Counted from the first letter of the stretch, positions 51,257-63,461 are shown. The stretch is DNA of 64,000 nt from Siphonodentalium dalli (GCA_032622095.1 CP136063.1:280979426-281043425), one strand, 5' to 3'. Numbers and translations are program-made. The notes: a model not told the origin generated them from the letters alone.

Positions 51257-54200
51257 AGTCGGTCTCACAACTGGGCTCTTTAGGGAATATCCAACCACTT
51301 TCTGTTTGATACTGATTCTAGAGTACTTTTCGATGAGGAATTCAGTGGTGCCGACCGATTTTTGATAAAAGGGGCCCAAATTCCATTTTTAAGGGCCTGA
51401 ACCCCAATTTTGGGGTTCAGCCCTTTTTTCTCAAAGTTGAGCCCCCAATTAGAATTTTAATGACCTATATGCATTAATGCCACATAGAGGTATCATTTCT
51501 AATATTTTCTATAGCATTATAAGATGGGATTGACCTTCAAGGAGCTCTTGACCCTGAAAATCCAAAATGGCCGACTTCAAAATTAGCATAAATTTATCAA
51601 AGTCAAGAATAATTAAAATAGTGCAACATATAGAATTTTTTTTCATCTTTAAAGTATCAGTACATTGTGCTTCCACTCATGAGTGCTCAACAAGGTTTTG
51701 GATGGAATATATTGGCCGTAGAATAAAAAACTGACATTTTCTCAATAACCAAGATTTTGACAAAATCATAAATTTTATGGTAATTGATTAGTAGTGCAAA
51801 CACTGCTGAAAACAAGGGTAGCTAATGATATGATATGAATAAATACTTGTATTTATGAGTAGTTCATCCTTTTTATATTGATTTCACGGCCTTTGATATT
51901 AGATGGCTGCCAAAATGGCTATATATTGGATGACACATCATATTTTTATCATTGTAAATGAGGGCAATGTGGCATTTCATTTAAACTATAGCTAACAGGA
52001 GAACAGTATGTCTTTTATGGTTCTAATGTTGAATTGCATTTTAGTTTGAAATTTATTTTAATAAGTAAGGGTTATAGAACATAGTTCTTTACCAGAATCA
52101 ATTGAGTCGAAGACGAGATCTATTCTAGTAAAGAACTATCCACGTGCTCTGACCAACTTAGAGCACAATTGACCATGCACAATGGGATTAGCTGGAAATC
52201 GCTGCTGAGCATGTGTTGACCCCGACACACAACATATGCCCTTCCAGACTTTGAACATTCCTTGGAAATTGGTGTGTTTTATAAAAATTCAGGTAATGAT
52301 TGTGCTCTAATCAACTGAAATGTACAGATTGAACATGGTTTTCAAAATTTGTTGACAACATTTAGCAGCTGATCTGATTTAAGTGACCAAGCTATGGAAC
52401 ATGCTAAACACTTTTGCTAAATGGAATGGCCAGCTGTTTGCTTCATGCAGCAACCACAAGTTGCGATCTTAAAATGGGTATTTTATCTGTGCATAGTAAA
52501 AACATGTTGTAATCAGACGAAAGATTACCATATATCCCAGTATATATTTCAGAAGTAATCAATTCTTCCAAAATGGCTATGACAACTCATCTCACAAAAA
52601 GATTTAGGAAATGATGGAATCATCACTATTCAATCAATAGTATAATGAGCCTTTGTCAGTCCCACATTAATTTTGATTGGCCATGATAGTTGCAGCACTT
52701 GCAGGTTGAAGAAGACGAGGGTCCATAATTTCACTAACATAATTCTTCATAATAGCTAAAAGCCCTCATAACTTACCATTTTTAAGATATTTTCATTTTC
52801 AATTTCACCCCAGGTTAAGTGGTCCTGCTAATTTTATATCATGCTGATGGGTACTGCTGGATTTCTATGATGTTTGTAGGTCAAAGCGATTGTGTTAAGA
52901 AAGAGTAGCATTATTTTACCTAAAGTTGGTAATTTTTTCATTGTTGGGCTAATCCGAGCGATTTGTGCAAAAGCCAGAGTCTGTATTTCAAGAAATATAT
53001 ATTTCAAATTTTTTTAGAAATGTGTACGTTGATGTTTGGTAAACAACAGGAATAGTCATCTCAATTATGGCCAGTTCGTAACAACCAGCGGCCATTATTA
53101 AAATATACATGTTTTTTAATGTTTTCTACATGTAGTGGCTTATCCTCGATATGTTCAGATCACTTTGCTCTACCAGAGTATCATAGCAAATTTATTAGCA
53201 TCATCACTCAACTTTGGATGAATACTGCCATATGAATATATTGTGACATATAGGGCAGTGGAAAATAATGGCCGAGTCTTTTTTAACTATAATTCTAGTA
53301 CGGTTGTTGAAAACCTACACAATACTGTCTTGGTCTGATAAGAGTCATGTTTATTTAGGAGTATGGACATGCAGTCCACCATCTCATGAAAAATAAATGG
53401 GCTCTGCACTAGTAACATCTGGGTTCCTGGGACCCATTAATATTGACAAATGCAACACAAATGCAAATACATCGTAACTTTCCTCAAACATAGATTATAA
53501 CCTGACAATCATAGTGCTAGAATCAGTCTACATGTATATGTAGGCATGGCCATAGCTTGTTTTTTGAAAGACTACAGAGTGCAGACCATAAATTTCACTA
53601 GAATATAGTTACATGTACTGCATGTACATCACACAACTAAAGCAACTGACACATGTACTTGCATGGTACACAATATTTGATATGTAAAGTATATATATAT
53701 ATCTCTCTCCTGTGCCTGTAACATCAAACCAAACCGTTTACAGTACTTCAAAAAATAAAAGTCAAATTAAAGGGACAAAATGAAAAATAAAATTGAGCAA
53801 ATATAATGCATTACAACATCCACAGATCTACAAAAACATGTGACAAAATATGGTGTATGACTATTTGTGATTAGTCACTGACTTCCATGTCTTGTATGTG
53901 TTTTTTTCTCATGGCCAGTCTGGTATCATAAAATGTTTTCTGGGTCAGCAAACCAGTTTCAAATGGGCTCTACTTTATCAAATTTAACAGCATTAAATAG
54001 TTAATGGTAATGTGATCATTTTCACTTGATAAGTTGAAATATGAGACAGTATTGCATAGCATGGCTACCTGCAGAATGTAGATTTGTCTGGTATGAATTA
54101 ATATCTACATATCAACTGATGCTTGTATTTTTCTTCTAACTCACTCTGAACTCACAATACAACAGGATTGCATTCTGAATTTCAAGCCCATAAAGCTAGA

Positions 54201-55599
54201 CACTTTAGAATCAAGCTTGCCAAATAAGTTTCCAGGAACCTCACATGAACTCACTCAGTTGAACACAAGGAACGATTGTCAAGTTGGAAAATATTCTGTA
54301 TGTATGGAAGCCCTATATTTTTAATGTGTAGATTTGACTGGACTAAAGCCCTTATACAATAATCTGAAGGTTTATTTTCAATCTTTATTACTGGACATCA
54401 CACCAATAACCAATAGACATACATTTATTAGTTTTGAACAGGACAATATCTTTTAATATTACTGAAACTGCATTCTTTCTTATGACTTGTTTTCTTACAA
54501 ACTCCCAAATTTGAACCAGAAACAATTTAGGGAAAATATACATCTACGTGTACATATACATATATGTTCAAATTCATAAAAAAAACACTCAATCAGAATA
54601 TAAGTATAGGTGATAATGCCGGGCTAGCCATTATTTGTCCTAAAATAATGTACATGTTAGGAAAATAGTAGAACCTTTATTCAAAATGGCAGTGATGACA
54701 TGTGGCCAATCAAAATTGCTGTGGGACTGTTAAAGACACAATCTGCTCGACTACCAAATCACACTGATTTATCAAATTGTAGTAACTCAACATTTACTAA
54801 ACCTACTTGTGGGCTGAGTATAATTCAATTCAACATTAGAGTACCATAAATACATTCTTTTCTCCCATAAATTTAAAGAAAAAAAACATATTGAACTCAT
54901 TTATAATGATAATGTGATATATGTCATCCCATTTATAACCATTTTGGCAGCCATCTCACACCAAAGGCCATGAAATCTAGATAGCAAAGGATGAACTACT
55001 CACAATTACATGTATTCATTCAAATTATATCACTAGGTAACCCTATTGCAGGAGTTTTAGGTTAATGATCAAATGCCCTATAATTGATGATTTCCTCAAC
55101 ATCTTTGTTATTCGGCAAATGTCTGTTTTTCATTCTACGACCAATATATTCTATCCAAAAACCTTGCTAAGCTCTCATGAATGGAAGCACAAAGGTGCTG
55201 ATCCTTTAAAGATGAAAAATTTGTATAGGTAGCACAATTTTTAATTATTCTTGACTTTGATAAATTTTTGCAAATTTGAAGTCGGCCATTTTGGATTTTC
55301 AGGGTCAAGAGCTCCTTGAAGGTCAATCCCGTCTGATAATGGTACAGAAAATATCAGAAATGATACCTGTATGTGGCACTGATGCATATAGGTCAATAAA
55401 ATTCTAATTGGGGGATCAACTTTGAGATAAAAGTGCTGAACCCCAAAATTGGGGTTCAGGCCCTTAAAAATGGAATTTGGGCCCCTTTTATCAAAAATCG
55501 GTCGGCACCACTGAATTCCTCATCGAAAAGTACTCTAGAATCAGTATCAAACAGAAAGTGGTTGGATATTCCCTAAAGAGCCCAGTTGTGAGACTGACT
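51257..55599. mobile_element. Giant foldback element (4.3 kb) in GAT repeats
   Basis: AGTCGGTCTCACAACTGGGC at the left is mirrored by GCCCAGTTGTGAGACTGACT at the right. Homology between the arms runs about 0.75 kb nearly continuously (51257-52050 with 54820-55599) and resumes in patches (for example 52650-52690 with 54690-54735). TAGTGG lies outside both ends. No transposase frame. A copy of the 4.8-kb dispersed repeat lies inside (52797-53099) and a small hairpin at 52082-52133. Confidence 0.85.
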
Positions 55600-55600
55600 A

Positions 55601-55810
55601 GTGGCGATGAGGACGACGACAATGATGATGGTGATGATGATAACGATGATGATGATGACAGCGCTAATGATGACGGATGATGATATTGATGATGATAGTG
55701 GTGGCGATGAGGACGACAATGATGACGACGACGATGATGATGACGATGATGATGATGCTGATGATGGTGCTGATGATGATGATGATGATGACGAAGACGA
55801 CGACGAATGA
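55601..55810. repeat. (GAT)n/(GAC)n array, right of the foldback
   Basis: GATGATGATG, GACGACGAC and similar, the continuation of the array at 50.6-51.25 kb. The Ser- and Asp-rich frames are artefacts. Confidence 0.95.
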
Positions 55811-55939
55811 CACTTACGGACCAGGACCGCCAAACGCAAATGCGATACTAACATTGTGTACATAGCTCTGTATACGTTTTTCACTCTATATTGCATACGA
55901 ATTACGATTGAGTGAAATAAAGTAGTTTAATTCTAGCTC

Positions 55940-57025
55940 GAGATGGGAGCCTCCTATTTTAACCGAAACTCATTTAGAAAACATGGCTGCTGGCAGCCAT
56001 CTTGGATTTAAAATTTGAATTCATCGGCACACCCTCCAGCATGCATCTCACATCCGATCATCACAAAACTTTACATGGATCATCAGTGTGACTTCAGATG
56101 GGAAGCCATCAATATTTTCCAAAATTCGTTAAAAAAAACATGGCTGCCATTCTTGGATTTCAAATATTAATCCATCGGCACACCCTGCATTTATTGAAAT
56201 TTTGTTTTGAAAATATAGTCACGTTTAGAATCACCTCTAGTAGATGGGAGATATCAGATTTAAAAAAATTTCGATGTAAAACATGCCTGCCGGCAGCCAT
56301 GTTCACATGACTAAATCATGTCGCACACCCCACAGACATCCCTCATCTGATCATGATCATGAAACTTCATATATATCTTTGTGGTAACCTCTAGATGGGA
56401 ACAATAATATGTTTCCAAATTATGTTGAAAAACATTTGAACCAGTGGCCATCTTGGATTTTACTCTTTGTATAACTAAATCCTTTGGCACACCCAACAGG
56501 CCTCCCTCATCCGATCATCACCAAACTTCATATGGATCTTCAATGGGACCCATCTTGGATTTCACATTTTAATCCATCGGCACACCCTGAAGCCTGCATT
56601 TATTGGTGAATTGTTTTGAAAATATACAAGAATATTTAGAATCAACACAAAATGGGAGTTGTCAAATTTGAATAATTTTCATTTTTTTTATGAAAAACAT
56701 GGCCACCGGCAGCCATCTTGGATTTTACTCGTAGCATGACTAGATCCTTTGACATACCCTACAGACCACAGCCTTCATCTGATTGTCACTAAACTTCATA
56801 TTGATCTTCGGGTTCACCACTAGATGGGAGCTATAAAATATGTTTTAATTTCATTGGAAAACAGAGCCGCCAGTGACCATCTTGGATTTTACTATATATT
56901 TATCTCTTCATGTTGACATCTAGTATAAGTTAGACATTTCAACTTTCCGCATTCCTAATTGCTCCATTGACTGTAACACATGAAATTCAAATTATCCCCG
57001 CCAATTTGAGCTAGTGTCATTTACA
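55940..57025. repeat. Family S copy
   Basis: Six or so units with GGCAGCCATCTTGGATTT, CATCGGCACACCCT and ATCACCAAACTTCATATGGA; ends AATTTGAGCTAGTGTCATTT, like the right flank of the 10.6-kb copy. Confidence 0.8.
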
Positions 57026-57032
57026 CTTTCAT

Positions 57033-57440
57033 TTTTTTTACCCTGTGCCAATGCATTCTCTTATATATGCGAGTCGACCATAGGTCGCCTCGCATATATA
57101 AGAGAATGCATTGGCCTAACAATTTTTTATCATTTTTTTTAAATAAATGTTTCTTACAATTTTTAGGACATAAAATAAAAAACATCCATTACCCTGCAGG
57201 GAGCCCCACACATATATAGAAGCATATAGAAGAGTGTCATCTGCTCATGTTTGTCTGGGGCTCTGTATGGGTGAAATTATAAAATTGTTAAAGAATACAA
57301 GAAAAAATTATTAAAATTGTAAAAAATTGTTAGGCCAATGCATTCTCTTATATATGCGAGGCGACCTATGGTCGACTCGCATATATAAGAGAATGCATTG
57401 GCACAGGGTAAAAAAAATCCCGAATTACGACTGAAGCTGG
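57033..57440 (+). mobile_element. Family A double-PAL element
   Basis: TTTTTTTACCCTGTG, PAL 57047-57115, inverted internal segment, PAL 57334-57402, CACAGGGTAAAAAAAATCCC and GAATTACGACTG. Outer termini clipped. Confidence 0.85.
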
Positions 57441-57526
57441 TATGGCTCGTAGTGCAGCAGCTGGTACTGGTGATGAGTTAGTTGTTTCATTCGTCAGCTT
57501 TTGTGTGACTTTGTTTCAGATAATTC

Positions 57527-57962
57527 TTTATATGTACTCAATCCGATCAGACGCTCCTAAATTACTATTTCTTTGGTTTCGGGGGTAAAAAATATTTGAT
57601 TTGACTCGAGGAACCCACCCATCAAAGCTCAAAGCGATCAGATATCGATTTTTGAAGTTTGTTATTTCTTGTGCAATAATATGTGGCCAGAAACACGTGG
57701 TCAAACGGATGGTCTCGATAAAATTACGGATGAAGATGGATAACTCTAAAATCAAGTGGTAATACAGTCAAATTTCGGGATACTTTAGTGATAATACGGC
57801 CATGTTTTGTTGAACAAAATGTTGATAAATAAAATTTGATACCAGTGGTTAGCATTATTTTGTTGCAATAAATCGATTCTGATAACTAAAGCGTATTTTG
57901 AAGAAATGTTGTTGTTGTATCTTGATGGTATGGGGACGTCTGATCGCATTGAGTACCTTTAA
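57527..57962 (+). mobile_element. TIR element T, copy 3
   Basis: TGTACTCAATCCGATCAGAC at the left, GTCTGATCGCATTGAGTACC then TTTAA at the right. Interior CTCGAGGAACCCACCCATCA and AATCGATTCTGATAACTAAA as in the other copies. Confidence 0.8.
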
Positions 57963-58171
57963 TCTGCTTTGCCACATCCTCACCAGAGTAGTTGTCCAAC
58001 TTGTTTTTTGTTGTTACACAGAGACTTGAATTCGTCACATAATGTGTCCTGTTGCATCTAAAGTCTGTGCATCACAGCATCTGGGTGAGGGTACTCTGAT
58101 CCCCTCTCCTTTGTTGCAACAATGAGGTCGCTGGTGATGGTCCTGGTGACAAGACTTTTAACAGTTTGCAA

Positions 58172-58439
58172 CCAAGCAGCAAGCCTTGAAATAGTGTCTG
58201 TCATTTGCAGAATGAGGTCCCCAGAGGGTGATTTAGTGATGCTACCCTGCATAGCAGGCTAGCATCACCAAATTCACCCTCTGTGGACCTCATTCTGCTT
58301 ACACCTCAGCAGAATGAGGTTCCCAGAGGGTGAATTTGGTGATGCTAGCCCGCTATGCGGGGTAGCATTACTAAATTCACCCTCCGGGAACCTCATTCTG
58401 CAAATGACAGACACACTATTTCAAGGCTTGCCAAGAGGC
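58172..58439. mobile_element. Family Q double-hairpin element, compact
   Basis: AAGCCTTGAAATAGTGTCTG at the left, mirrored by CACTATTTCAAGGCTT at the right (58181-58430). The two hairpins are separated by only ~20 bp (CTGCTTACACCTCAGCAG). Flanks CCAAGCAGC and CCAAGAGGC may be a diverged 9-bp duplication. Confidence 0.85.
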
Positions 58440-58583
58440 AAACCCGAAAAATTGGGATTTTTTGTTGAGATTTTATCCCCTTCCGAGGACATCAAGGTCA
58501 GGATTTTCCCCAAAACTTCTGGGTGATCTTTAGAGGTGTCTTTATTGCCCTTTTTAGTAGGTTTTTCCTTTCAAATCGTTCAG

Positions 58584-59011
58584 AGCTCCGTGGTCCGGTG
58601 GTCAGCGCGTCAGACTTGTGTTGCTGTCAACACATCGGCATGCGTTCGCGCCTCCAGCTGGCCAAAGTGAGTTTCACACAACAGTGGCTTGTCCAAAAAT
58701 CGATTAGCGGGCAATTGTGAGATCGCACGCTGTTCGAATTTCGCGCCAAGTTGTGACCCCTGAGCAAGGTCACTCGTACTGTGTCTGTTTCGCTCCACCC
58801 AAGCGTTAACACGGGTACCCGATTATGAGCAGTGAAAGATCTTGTCAGTATGCTAGTCACATTGTGACTGTACCTCCCCCTGTCCCCGGGGAGCAGTAGA
58901 TGGATTACTGAATGTTCAGGCTCATCTCGGGGTAATAATTGTCCAACGCATTGAAACATGGTACATGTCTAATGCGTGTAATTAAATGTACGATTATTAT
59001 TATTATTATAA
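58584..59011 (+). mobile_element. tRNA-derived SINE
   Basis: The head (58584-58662) has an A-box-like TGGTCCGGTGGTCAGCGC and a B-box-like GCGTTCGCGCC at tRNA spacing. The body contains CTCCACCCAAGCG..AACACGGGTACCC, resembling central domains seen in other metazoan SINEs (recalled). The tail is a (ATT)n run ending at 59011, directly against the TTAA of the next element. Confidence 0.75.
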
Positions 59012-59012
59012 T

Positions 59013-59274
59013 TTAACCCTTCCATAACTGGAGCTTCCTGAATTAAATTTTGTGAAAACCATGTGCCAATGCATTCTCTTATATATGATAGTCTCCCATA
59101 GGGAGCCTCGCATATATAAGAGAATACATTGGCCTAACAATATTTACCTTGATATTGTAAGCCAGTGCATTCTCTTATATATGCAAGGCTCCCTATGGGA
59201 GACTCGCATATATTAGAGAATGCACTGGCACAGAATCATCAATGCTGCACCAGCGCACATCATGAAATGGTTAA
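59013..59274 (+). mobile_element. Family D PAL element
   Basis: TTAACCCTTCCATAACTGGA then GCTTCCTGAATT, variant PALs 59065-59133 and 59161-59229 with a short spacer (CTAACAATATTTACCTTG), and a decayed right end CATGAAATGG-TTAA. The centre of the palindrome is TCTCCCATAGGGAG in place of TCGACCATAGGTCG. Confidence 0.75.
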
Positions 59275-59510
59275 ATCCCTCAATGAGCAAACTAAGGAAA
59301 CGTGTTCACATTTGTCACCGAACATTTATTTTTATCACAAGTCACTGTGGCATAATATTCAAAAACTATAAAATTTGTACACAATAAGCCAACAGTAAAA
59401 TTAGAATATATACTCAATCAACAGATAAAATTCATAACCATAATTTATACGAGTATATAAAGTGACTCACATTTACCCTGTCTGATGTTGGCACATTATT
59501 TTATGATGAG

Positions 59511-59730
59511 CTAGAGTAATGCTCTAAGTAATCGACTTCTTAACCACAGCAGAATTATGGGTAACTTTTCAGGATTTAGTTGGAAATATGGCTTGTTGCC
59601 ATTCATCGGAAAGCTCTCCCCGAGAGCTTTCCGATGAATGGCAACAAGCCATATTTCCGACTAAATCATGAAAAGTTACCCATAATTCTGCTGTGGTTAA
59701 GAAGTCGATTACTTAGAACATTACCCTAGA
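59511..59730. mobile_element. 220-bp near-perfect palindrome
   Basis: CTAGAGTAATGCTCTAAGTA and complement at the ends, centre GGAAAGCTCTCCCCGAGAGC. Only a few mismatches over ~105-bp arms. A single-arm copy is at 61480-61592. Confidence 0.9.
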
Positions 59731-59883
59731 TGCTTTAGGGTGTCATGAGACAGGGGAAATGTGGGCATACACAATATAACCACACAATATAACCAGAGGC
59801 TCTATTGGACTCTATTGGACCAGTTACTGGACCCCAATTTTTTTGCCATGAATTCACTCATGAATATTCATCATATTATGCAG

Positions 59884-59967
59884 CTACACACTGCTGAATG
59901 GGGATATTATCCTACACACTGCTGAATGGGGATATTATCCTACACACTGCTGAATGGGGATATTATC
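59884..59967. repeat. 28-bp tandem repeat, 3 units
   Basis: TACACACTGCTGAATGGGGA then TATTATCC, three exact units. Confidence 0.95.
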
Positions 59968-60203
59968 CCTTTCATGGCGGGAGCTACACTGGTGCTTTCT
60001 CTAATATATGCGAGTCTCCCATAGGGATCCTTGCATATATAAGAGAATGCACTGGCTTATAAGGCCAAGGTAAATATTGTTATTAGCCAATGTATTCTCT
60101 TATATATGCGAGGCTCCCTATGGGAGACTCGCATATATAAGAGAATGCATAGGCACAGGGTTTTCGCAAAATTTCAGAAAGCTCCAGTCACGGAAGGGTT
60201 ATG
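59960..60203 (+). mobile_element. Family D PAL element, second copy
   Basis: TTATCCCTTTCATGGCGGGA at the left, mirrored by AGCTCCAGTCACGGAAGGG then TTA at the right. Variant PALs 59988-60057 and 60086-60154. Its left end overlaps the 28-bp tandem repeat. Confidence 0.7.
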
Positions 60204-60411
60204 CAGCTACGCACTGCTGATTGGAGATATTGGCGAAAATAAATCATTCACATCACAAAGTAATCAAAAAGTTATGTAAAAACAATTGCCATGTGGTCCA
60301 ATGTTACCCAATTTCATGGTAACTATTGGGGTCCTCTGATACTTAAATTTACTTGAAAGTGAATATTTCATCATTTGATTTTGATCTGTTTAGGTCATAT
60401 ATCAGTGAGCA

Positions 60412-60770
60412 AGCCTGAAATATGGTGCTAGACATGTGAAGAATGAAGTCCCATGAAGGTGAATTTAGTGATGCTACCCCGCAATGTGGCTAGCATCACT
60501 AAATTCACCTTCTGGGAACCTCATTCTGCTTAGGCCTCATCTTCTCTAGAAAACCATTTCCCCCCCCCCAAAGACGACACAATGCACAATTGAGGTGCAC
60601 ATCATCGTCTTCACCATCTGCGAACTTAAATATGTGTCTAGATCTCCCATAGCAGATGAGTCCATGCAGAATGAGGTCCCCAGAGGATGAATTTGGTGAT
60701 GCTAACATCACCAAATTCACCCTCTGGGGGATCTCATACTGCAAACATCCGGCACCAAATTTCCAGGCAC
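60412..60770. mobile_element. Family Q double-hairpin element, degraded
   Basis: Hairpins 60431-60532 and 60665-60743 in inverted order, with CATTCTGCTTAGGCCTC facing inward. The loop of the second hairpin is deleted to GCTAACATC. The spacer has a C9 run. Confidence 0.75.
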
Positions 60771-61440
60771 GTCAGCGAATATTGTGATGGAAGGTAACTT
60801 TGAGTTGTTAGCATACATTATTATTCTAGTGTTCACATCCAGTCCAACATTGATTAACACTCGGCAATATATACAGATGTAAAACAATCAATGTTCTTAT
60901 ATCTTAAACCCATTCTTCTAAATTATTTCGCATCAAAAGAAACCGCATATTTGACCCCTCTCCAGCAATCAGATAAAACTTTCCTAATTTTATGTGGTTA
61001 AAGCCCTGATCAATGTCATAAGTGAATACAATGTTTCCTCCAAAGAAAACTACTTTTCAGAAAAGATGCCTCGGTTTAACACAATACTGCTGAAGCAAAA
61101 ACCACTCATTACAACAGATTAACAAAGAGTGACCGGTCAAAGAGCTTCAACACACCTACTATTCGAGGGTCCTAAGTTTATGTAGGATTCGAGAATAAAC
61201 AGTGATGTATGCCAAATAGTGCATTTAGCCTGGCCGCACACAATGACAGAAGAAAGGCGGCCATGCATGCCAGGTAGGCAGCGTTGCCAACCAGAGAAGT
61301 GTTATATCAAATGGTAGATGTGTTAAAGCTATTGAAGGGAACAGACACGCACTCTAAGATAAATTCCAGCTTACAAATTTGTAAGTAATAATCGTGGTGA
61401 GAATTCTGGAATCTGATTGGACAATTACTTAGGTATATGA
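60771..61440. other. Unassigned sequence
   Basis: No gene or repeat recognised. Confidence 0.35.
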
Positions 61441-61443
61441 CTC

Positions 61444-61663
61444 CATATCTAATAACATGAGATATTATGTTCACATACAGTAATGCCCAAAGTAATCGAC
61501 CCCTTAACCACAGCAGAATTATGGGTAACTTTTCAGGATTTAGTCGGAAATATGGCTTGTTGTCATTCATCGGAAAGCTCTCCTCGAGAGCATACAGTCA
61601 GGGTAAAATGAGGGCCTTGTTGTTAAATCAGCATCTAATAACATGAGATATTATGTTCATATA
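61444..61663. mobile_element. Half copy of the 59.5-kb palindrome flanked by ~30-bp direct repeats
   Basis: 61480-61592 matches one arm and centre of 59511-59730. The segment lies between two copies of ATCTAATAACATGAGATATT then ATGTTCA.ATA (61447-61477, 61633-61663). Confidence 0.7.
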
Positions 61664-61821
61664 GATTGTCAGTCTCTTTAAAAATCCAATGAAAATCATA
61701 ACGGATGCATGTCTCTAGATTTGTCATTTAAAATTAGTTTCTGTATTGATGAGATTCCCTCCATTTCATTGGAGAGTGCGCAGAGTATGCGCGATTTAAT
61801 TGGTTGGGCATAACAGATCAC

Positions 61822-62211
61822 TTAACCCTTTACCCAACAAACCGGCCAAATAAAGCTTCAACAGCCTAAAATATCTTCGGTCTGTCTCAATAAAACCATA
61901 CAAATATGGATATCATTGGAACCGGCTCATTGACCACATTGTGATGGTTATAGTTATACCCTGTGCCAATGCATTCTCTTATATATGCGAGTCGACCATA
62001 GGTCGCCTCGCATATATAAGAGAATGCATTGGCCTAAAAAAAATCTTTTTTTAACACTTTTTACCATTTTTTCTTACATTCTTTAACAATTTTATAATTT
62101 TTAATGTGTTAAGCCAATGCATTCTCTTATATATGCGAGGCGACCTATGGTCGACTCGCATATATAAGAGAATGCATTGGCACAGGGCCGTTCTGTTGGG
62201 TAAAGGGTTAA
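61822..62211 (-). mobile_element. Family B (TTAA) double-PAL element
   Basis: TTAACCCTTTACCCAACAAA ... GTTCTGTTGGGTAAAGGG-TTAA, both TTAA copies intact. PALs 61965-62033 and 62113-62181. Carries the uninterrupted site that is split at 12771 in the 12.7-kb copy. Confidence 0.95.
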
Positions 62212-62553
62212 CAGATAAGAGGTCAATGACATGTTGACAATTTTCCCACGCATTGTCAAACACAACTAATGTTGGAAAACTGAATACAGGCGATATATAT
62301 CCATAATTAAACTGAATACAGGTGATATATATCCATAATTCATTATACTCATCGCAATATGGGAGACATCATCTTCGAGTTTTTATCAGTCAACACTATT
62401 CATGACTGATTATTCTTTCGCATCTTGTCGTATTTATAACTATTTCTAAATACTACGATTCTCACAAACATTTATTGCACCAGGAATGCACTCCATATTT
62501 GGAAATGGTTTATTACGTCATGTTGGGAATGCAACATCATCATAGAAAAGAAA

Positions 62554-62895
62554 TATAAGCGACTAATGTAGAGACGTACATCTGTTAGGATTATAAGCGA
62601 CTAATGTAGAGACGTACATCTGTTAGGATTATAAGCGACTAATGTAGAGACGTACATCTGTTAGGATTATAAGCGACTAATGTAGAGACGTACATCTGTT
62701 AGGATTATAAGCGACTAATGTAGAGACGTACATCTGTTAGGATTATAAGCGACTAATGTAGAGACGTACATCTGTTAGGATTATAAGCGACTAATGTAGA
62801 GACGTACATCTGTTAGGATTATAAGCGACTAATGTAGAGACGTACATCTGTTAGGATTATAAGCGACTAATGTAGAGACGTACATCTGTTAGGAT
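62554..62895. repeat. 38-bp minisatellite, 9 units
   Basis: ATAAGCGACTAATGTAGAGA then CGTACATCTGTTAGGATT, nine essentially identical units, so very recent or constrained. Confidence 0.97.
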
Positions 62896-62899
62896 TTTC

Positions 62900-63460
62900 A
62901 TCGGCTTTTCAAAAGAGACTGATAGATTGTCAGACAAAATACTGAAAATCTTGGGGGTTATTCAATAAATATTAGGCCAATGCTCCATTGTCTTGCTTTA
63001 TTTTGGAATTCCTAAAACTTTAAATACAAAATATTTAGGCACTCATAAATGGAAATTTTATTCAACCCAATCAGAAATAGTGTTATATACCAAACAATAC
63101 ATTAGTGGCTGACTACGGTGTCATGTGACGTTCGTCAACATCAATATCCGGTCCAGGTGCTACCACGGCCGAGTAACTTTATAACCCTGTGGTGACTCCA
63201 GTAGCGTTCTTTAATGTGCACACACTGAGGCATGTACACCGAGGTCAGCCATTAATGTCCGCGTCTGATCGGACAGTGTACTGCACCCATGACAACATAT
63301 ATAGACAAATGTTGTAATGGCATTATGCATTCGGATCTTTATTCAGTGATCTTGAATGAGACTTTTCAAAACATTTCAGTAAAAAAGTTGTCAGTGGGTT
63401 TGTTTTAACAAACTAATTAAATTGGAATTGGGATGTTGCGGTTGACCCAATAATTAGAGG
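62900..63460. other. Unassigned sequence
   Basis: No gene or repeat recognised. Confidence 0.35.
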
Positions 63461-63461
63461 G

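Noticed and set aside
55573-55896. Ser-rich and Asp-rich frames
   Set aside because: Triplet-repeat artefact as above.
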